From JANRLJ01 sp034437895 (lineage in GTDB: Bacteria > Chloroflexota > Anaerolineae > Aggregatilineales > Phototrophicaceae): a stretch of DNA of 16,907 nucleotides. A program made the translations under genes and the position numbers. Under the pieces are notes generated by a model. It was not told the DNA's origin. It searched no databases and worked only from the letters and a program-made list of their open reading frames with translations. Shown piece by piece: positions 13,965-16,907 of this stretch. The stretch lies in contig DAOTTO010000022.1 in the NCBI GenBank assembly GCA_034437895.1, forward strand, positions 1 to 16,907, read 5' to 3'. Numbering within the stretch: the first letter of the stretch is position 1; every line of letters begins with the position of its first letter.

Positions 13965-14306
13965 GTGGAACTTCTGTCCGGCATTTCAGAAATCTTTCAG
14001 GTGGATGTCAATCATGTTGTTGTAGAAGATTACGATTATAGTTTTTTGGATTCGAAAGACCGATTTTCTTGTGTAATATACCGAGTTATAGCTAAAAACA
14101 GTAATCTTGCAAAATATGATTATCAGTTCGAAGTTTATTTAAACACGTACGCAACAAATATAATGCAACGTCGAATTGAGTTCGGACATGAAGTATTTGA
14201 AAAATTTAAAGCTACGAATAAATATGCCTTACTTTTAGTCAATACCTTGGCCAATTTTACAGTGAGCGGATGCAACCGTGTTCGCTCAAATACATTTAGC
14301 GAGTAA
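13965..14306 (+). CDS. AT-rich orphan ORF, possibly a remnant
   Basis: A possible 113-residue protein starting at GTG (ELLSGISEIFQVDVNHVVVEDYDYSFLDSKDRFSCVIYRVI...). It lies in the same frame as the MFS gene: after the MFS TAG stop the frame stays open for 18 codons with no good start and no ribosome site until this GTG. Codon use is AT-rich (roughly one third GC in places), unlike the flanking genes. No family, signal or membrane segment is recognised. The strand-rich middle with alternating Tyr and Phe (YDYQFEVYLNTY) looks like genuine protein and not random translation. Near its end it carries CAATACCTTGGCCAA (14240-14254), repeated 200 bases later in a hairpin. It may be the decayed 3' part of a transferred gene. 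Confidence 0.45.
   Translation: MELLSGISEIFQVDVNHVVVEDYDYSFLDSKDRFSCVIYRVIAKNSNLAKYDYQFEVYLNTYATNIMQRRIEFGHEVFEKFKATNKYALLLVNTLANFTVSGCNRVRSNTFSE
14240..14254. repeat. 15-bp word shared with the hairpin at 14417-14457
   Basis: CAATACCTTGGCCAA at 14240-14254 recurs at exactly +200 bases (14440-14454) and in inverted form at 14420-14434. Flanking bases are also partly alike (TTAGTC/TTATTC before, GTGAGCGG/TGTAGCGG after), suggesting a diverged duplication. Confidence 0.7.
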
Positions 14307-14316
14307 CCCGACACAG

Positions 14317-14357
14317 AAACTAAATCAGCACATGGAGCGACGCTTATGATTTAGTTT
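14317..14357. repeat. 11-bp inverted repeat with 19-base loop
   Basis: AAACTAAATCA (14317-14327) and TGATTTAGTTT (14347-14357) form a perfect 11-bp stem. The loop GCACATGGAGCGACGCTTA is GC-richer than the stem. It lies in the non-coding gap 14307-14514, where I see no gene. Confidence 0.65.
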
Positions 14358-14416
14358 TCGAACTCTCAAAAGCTATCAACTCTAGTTTCGCTCAGCCGAA
14401 GAAACACGATCATGAA

Positions 14417-14457
14417 ATTTTGGCCAAGGTATTGTTATTCAATACCTTGGCCAAAAT
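14417..14457. repeat. perfect 18-bp hairpin
   Basis: Arms at 14417-14434 and 14440-14457 (core TTGGCCAAGGTATTG and its complement) are perfectly complementary over 18 bp with a 5-base loop TTATT. The 3' side is not followed by a T-run, so it is not a classic terminator. Its core is repeated in the orphan ORF upstream. A mobile-element tip or protein target is more likely. Confidence 0.85.
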
Positions 14458-14473
14458 AGAATGTAGCGGAAAA

Positions 14474-14526
14474 GGGCTTTTTCAGTACAGTAGTAATTGT
14501 CAAAAAACTGCTGAACTGAGAAGCCC
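14474..14526. repeat. imperfect 20-bp inverted repeat before the transposase remnant
   Basis: GGGCTTTTTCAGTACAGTAG (14474-14493) pairs imperfectly with CTGCTGAACTGAGAAGCCC (14508-14526). About 17 of 20 positions are complementary with one gap. It lies directly before the transposase reading frame, as expected for the left end of an insertion sequence. Confidence 0.55.
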
Positions 14527-14769
14527 ATATCTGAAATTATACCACTGCTGATCTGCCATAAACCCTACTTATCATCAAGCACATTGAGGCAATTGCGTCA
14601 TGTGATATTTACCATGTTATGCACTCCAAAACGAGCAACGATGCTGGGATTGTCACGCTGGAGTGAGAAAAGGGGAAGCTATCGAACAGTGCAACGGTTA
14701 TATCACAGTCCCCTCAACTGGCTCACGATTCACTGGATATTTCTCAAAGCCCACCTCATTTGGAAATGA
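14515..14769 (+). pseudogene. N-terminal remnant of a DDE (IS4/IS701-like) transposase
   Basis: The open frame contains LRQLRHVIFTMLCTPKRATM, LGLSRWSEKRGSYRTVQRLY and WLTIHWIFLKAHLI. This matches the start of the IS4/IS701-like transposase group, remembered as TMTGRVTMLGLSRW, GGSYRTVQRFF and FWVFFRQHL. Only about 60-80 residues remain. A TGA follows at 14767-14769 and the catalytic DDE core is absent, so it cannot transpose. No ATG with a ribosome site is present. TTG at 14584 is the nearest start codon. An imperfect inverted repeat at 14474-14526 may be the old left end. The remnant shows that the AT-rich island at 13911-14800 has taken up mobile DNA. Confidence 0.7.
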
Positions 14770-14804
14770 AGTATGTTCAGAACAACCAGCGTCGCAATTC
14801 ACGT

Positions 14805-14810
14805 TATAAT
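14805..14810 (+). promoter_or_regulatory. TATAAT -10 candidate for the secreted hydrolase
   Basis: A perfect TATAAT at 14805-14810, with no convincing -35. The start site would be near 14817, about 24 bases before ATG 14841, leaving room for AGGGAG (14828-14833). Confidence 0.45.
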
Positions 14811-14840
14811 TTAGCCAACAGAAAAATAGGGAGTGGTTTT

Positions 14841-15566
14841 ATGAAGCGGTTCATTGTTGTGTGGATTTTGGCTTTTTTCATGGTCTCAGTTGTACAAGCC
14901 CAGGATGCCCCCACGCCAGCAGTCGTTACAGCAGAAGCAGAAGATGGCTTGATTTTGCAGGGCGATTTTTATATGCCTACCCAAAGCCCCGAATTGGGTG
15001 CGCCTGCCGTGATCTTGATGCACATGCTCGGCAGCAGTCGTCGCGGATTTGAGCCTTTGATTCCTGCTTTGTTGGAAGAGGGGTACGCTGTCCTGAATAT
15101 TGATTTGCGGGGACATGGTGATACGGGCGGCAGTCGTGATTGGCAAGCGGCTACCACTGATGTACAAACGTGGCTTAATTGGCTGTATGAGCAACCGGAC
15201 ATCAGACCAGATTCTGTATCCCTTATCGGCGCAAGCATCAGCAGTAACTTAGCGCTGATCGGCTGCGCGAACGATTCAACCTGCTTAACTGTAATTGCGC
15301 TTTCGCCGGGATTAGATTATTACGGCTTGATGCCGGAACAGTTCATCATTGATGGGCTGCGTGAGCGGTCTGCGCTGTTGATCGCTGCTTATAATGATTT
15401 TGAGAGTATAGATTCTGTCCGTCAGATGGCTTCTAATGCACGCGGCGAGATCGGCTTGCGCTTGTTCACAGGCAGCGCACACGGCACAGAGTTTTTTGGG
15501 CGATTACGTGAACGCACTACAGCCATTATTATCGCTTGGTTAAATGAGCATCAACCAGAGGCATAA
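14841..15566 (+). CDS. secreted alpha/beta hydrolase
   Basis: A 241-residue protein with a clear signal peptide (MKRFIVVWILAFFMVSVVQA, cleavage before QDAP), so it acts outside the membrane. The alpha/beta-hydrolase core includes VILMHMLGSSRRGFEPLIPAL (57-77, oxyanion region), GYAVLNIDLRGHGDTGG (81-97), the nucleophile elbow GASIS (130-134, S132), the acidic strand LLIAAYNDFES with D186, and H214 in GSAHGTE, giving a complete Ser-Asp-His triad. The elbow ends in Ser instead of the usual Gly (GxSxG). The family includes esterases, dienelactone hydrolases and peptidases, and the substrate cannot be assigned. ATG 14841 is preferred over ATG 14760 because AGGGAG lies 7 bases upstream and the signal peptide begins there. 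It is convergent with the SnoaL-like gene. Confidence 0.9.
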   Translation: MKRFIVVWILAFFMVSVVQAQDAPTPAVVTAEAEDGLILQGDFYMPTQSPELGAPAVILMHMLGSSRRGFEPLIPALLEEGYAVLNIDLRGHGDTGGSRDWQAATTDVQTWLNWLYEQPDIRPDSVSLIGASISSNLALIGCANDSTCLTVIALSPGLDYYGLMPEQFIIDGLRERSALLIAAYNDFESIDSVRQMASNARGEIGLRLFTGSAHGTEFFGRLRERTTAIIIAWLNEHQPEA

Positions 15567-15656
15567 TACAGGGCTATTCTACGCCTTTTTCATTTGACCC
15601 ATCAAAAACAACTTCCGCATCATACAACGCGAGAGATGGCGGTATCGGTTAAGGCG

Positions 15657-16109
15657 CTATTCCGTCACTGCTCGGATTAAAGCGTTTACGCCAGCATTCT
15701 TAGGAATTTTGCCTATCGTTTTGACGATTAAGCCATCGCGCACAAAAAAATCAAAGTATTCATCCGGGAGTTGAATGAATCTCCCTGTGGGTTGCACAAC
15801 CGGAATGCCACGTAATATCCCTGTATAATCAATAACGCCCGTATGGGTGCCAGAGAGATTCACTTGCAGCTTGACATGATCGGGCGATTCTTCCAAGATT
15901 TTTTCATTAAACTTAAAATCAGGTAGGGCTTTTTTACGTGGATAGTGCATCCGCAGCGCATCCTTTTTCTTGATTTTTACGAATAAATTGATCGGAAACG
16001 GAATAGTACCACTCATAGAATAATCATCCGCGATACAAGCAATCGCGGTCTCCCAATCACCCGCTTCAACCGCCCTTAGATGTTTCTGAACAATGTCTTT
16101 TGCGTTCAT
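15657..16109 (-). CDS. SnoaL-like / NTF2-like domain protein
   Basis: A 150-residue cytoplasmic protein with the start of an NTF2-like cone fold: IVQKHLRAVEAGDWETAIACIADDYSMSG (6-34), matching the SnoaL/ester-cyclase-like pattern of helix, AGDWE, helix, DDY. Later strands are VKLQVNLSGTHTG (79-91), a TGRFIQLPDEYFDFFVRDGLIVKTIG block (108-133), and a C-terminal helix. Members are cyclases, isomerases or simple binding proteins, and no activity can be assigned here. AGGAGG at 16115-16120 lies 5 bases before the ATG, a strong ribosome site. It lies downstream of the MarR gene on the same strand with a 139-base gap that contains a TTAG-rich site, so MarR control is possible. Confidence 0.82.
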   Translation of the reverse strand: MNAKDIVQKHLRAVEAGDWETAIACIADDYSMSGTIPFPINLFVKIKKKDALRMHYPRKKALPDFKFNEKILEESPDHVKLQVNLSGTHTGVIDYTGILRGIPVVQPTGRFIQLPDEYFDFFVRDGLIVKTIGKIPKNAGVNALIRAVTE

Positions 16110-16206
16110 CTTAACCTCCTATAACACCCACTTGATAAAAGCTGATTAGGCATCATCCTTATCCCGACACCTTATGGGGTTAGTTCCTTCAATACTGCCC
16201 AATACC

Positions 16207-16225
16207 ATTAGCTAACTAACTAAAT
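16207..16225. promoter_or_regulatory. TTAGCTAACTAACTAA repeat, candidate MarR operator
   Basis: ATTAGCTAACTAACTAAAT contains the perfect palindrome TTAGCTAA (16208-16215) and CTAA repeated at 4-base steps. It lies between the MarR remnant and the SnoaL-like gene, where a MarR-type dimer could bind TTAG/CTAA half-sites. This is inference from position and symmetry only. Confidence 0.3.
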
Positions 16226-16248
16226 ATCCAAAAAAACGCAGTCCGCGC

Positions 16249-16608
16249 TCAACGATACTTTTCCAAGTTCGCGTAGAGCTGCAATAACAAACGGCGCAGC
16301 AAAAGACGTTCTTCTTGGCTAAAACCTTCTATCGCAATTTGCTCCATCTCAGACCAGACCTTGCGAAGTGTTTGATGAATAGCACGCCCCTGTTCGGTCA
16401 AATGGATGCGTAAAAGACGTTGATCTTGCTCATCAGGACGGCGTTCTACAAGGCCATTGTTTTCCAGACGATCCACCATGTTACTGACCGTCGCGGGCTG
16501 AACCCCCAAAACTTGCGCGATTTGTGCCTGTGTTTGCCCTTCTTCTTCCCAAAGAGAAAACATAAACATATCTTGCCCCACATGGAGGCCGATCTCGTTT
16601 AAAAGATG
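16249..16608 (-). pseudogene. MarR-family regulator, 5'-truncated by a MITE-like element
   Basis: The remaining frame covers HLLNEIGLHVGQDMFMFSLWEEEGQ, then the winged helix-turn-helix AQIAQVLGVQPATVSNMVDR and LENNGLVERRPDEQDQRLLRIHLTEQGR (the DxRxxR wing), and the C-terminal dimer helix EERLLLRRLLLQLYANLEKY. About 30-35 residues of the usual N-terminal dimerisation helix are missing: reading upstream, the frame enters the element at 16609 and meets a stop at 16621-16623. Only GTG 16581 could restart translation, giving 110 residues with no clear ribosome site. The DNA-binding core is intact, so a shortened protein might still bind. The original promoter and start are lost. The SnoaL-like gene downstream may have been its target. 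Confidence 0.75.
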
Positions 16609-16740
16609 CAGGACTTTCGCTTACCTCCCGGCCCCCTCTCCAATACTTGGAGAGGGGGAGAAAAACGCATCTTGAAGTCCCCTCTCCATGCAATGGGTAG
16701 GGGATTTAGGGGTGGGGTAAATGCATGAGCGAAAGTCCTG
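16609..16740. mobile_element. 132-bp MITE-like element with 13-bp terminal inverted repeats
   Basis: CAGGACTTTCGCT (16609-16621) and AGCGAAAGTCCTG (16728-16740) are perfect 13-bp terminal inverted repeats. Inside is a strong hairpin CCCCCTCTCCAA/TTGGAGAGGGGG (16632-16643/16647-16658, 3-base loop) and a second imperfect one (CCCCTCTCCAT with ATGGGTAGGGG, about 16680-16703). The ends resemble CAGGACTTACGCA, an end sequence I recall from abundant non-autonomous elements in cyanobacteria and related genomes. No target duplication is evident. Both flanking genes are interrupted exactly at its ends. Confidence 0.7.
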
Positions 16741-16907
16741 TATTGTTTGCCGATGACCAAGTGAGCGATGTGATTTCATCAGTATGTCCCGATAACGTAA
16801 CAAGTTGTTCCTCTGTACGAATCAGCCAAATCCCAATATTTCTCGTTGCGACATCGGCAATAGCCAGATAACTCCCTTCGGGACTCCATGTCACTGCTGA
16901 AGAACCA
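16706..16907 (-). pseudogene. WD40-repeat protein, 3' fragment truncated by the element
   Basis: The frame enters from the right window edge. It encodes GSSAVTWSPEGSYLAIADVA and TRNIGIWLIRTEEQLVTLSG, then HTDEITSLTWSSANN. These are one full WD40 blade ending in IW and the start of the next (LSGHTDEITSLTWS). At 16740 it runs into the MITE-like element and adds TGLSLMHLPHP before stopping at 16706, in the middle of a blade. WD40 propellers are scaffolds, often fused to kinases or STAND proteins. The N-terminal part lies outside the window, so the full architecture is unknown. The sudden loss of the blade pattern at the element end indicates truncation. Confidence 0.8.

Noticed and set aside
14290..14460. 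Integron attC site
   Set aside because: Stems are present, but the paired RYYYAAC/GTTRRRY boxes are not found and no integrase is nearby.

Overview
The window looks like a piece of a Chloroflexota chromosome, most likely an Anaerolineae-type bacterium. This is inferred from gene content and not proven. The genes pointing that way are a very large Ser/Thr kinase fused to a STAND ATPase and TPR array, an Uma2 protein, an F420-type luciferase-like oxidoreductase, an FGE-like secreted protein, WD40 sequence, and a lipoprotein-like class B PBP. Base composition is moderate GC, with clear AT-rich islands. No rRNA, complete tRNA or CRISPR array is visible.

Layout. 1-110 holds short competing hairpins. 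181-853 is a tight three-gene operon of small proteins: an AbrB-like N-terminus followed by two unrecognised genes, the last two overlapping by 4 bases. 1038-2021 is an exported FGE-sulfatase-like protein without the catalytic cysteines, convergent with a GyrI-like effector-binding protein (2051-2506, minus) that has a near-consensus promoter. 2688-7045 is one transcription block: kinase-STAND-TPR protein, then an AbrB/MazE-type antitoxin starting inside the kinase gene, then a RelE/ParE-type toxin overlapping the antitoxin. This is the best candidate here for an interacting signalling or defence unit.

7046-8478 contains an aldo/keto reductase gene (minus) split by a 13-bp tandem duplication, flanked on both sides by low-complexity intergenic repeats. 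8479-10698 is a penicillin-binding protein. 10699-10801 is a palindrome-rich leader, followed by Uma2 and an LLM-class oxidoreductase 10 bases downstream. 12306-12563 holds consensus-like promoters and a strong intrinsic terminator just ahead of an MFS exporter (12564-13910).

13911-14840 is an AT-rich, hairpin-rich accessory island with an orphan ORF, a repeated 15-bp word and the N-terminal remnant of an IS transposase. Next come a secreted alpha/beta hydrolase (14841-15566), a SnoaL-like protein (minus) and a MarR regulator (minus). MarR has lost its 5' end at a 132-bp MITE-like element. The same element truncates a WD40 gene that enters from the right edge.

The most notable points are the 13-bp duplication that breaks the reductase, the kinase/toxin-antitoxin overlap, the MITE-like element at a double gene truncation, the terminator inside the MFS leader, and the TTTAAA iterons with 12-bp period before Uma2.
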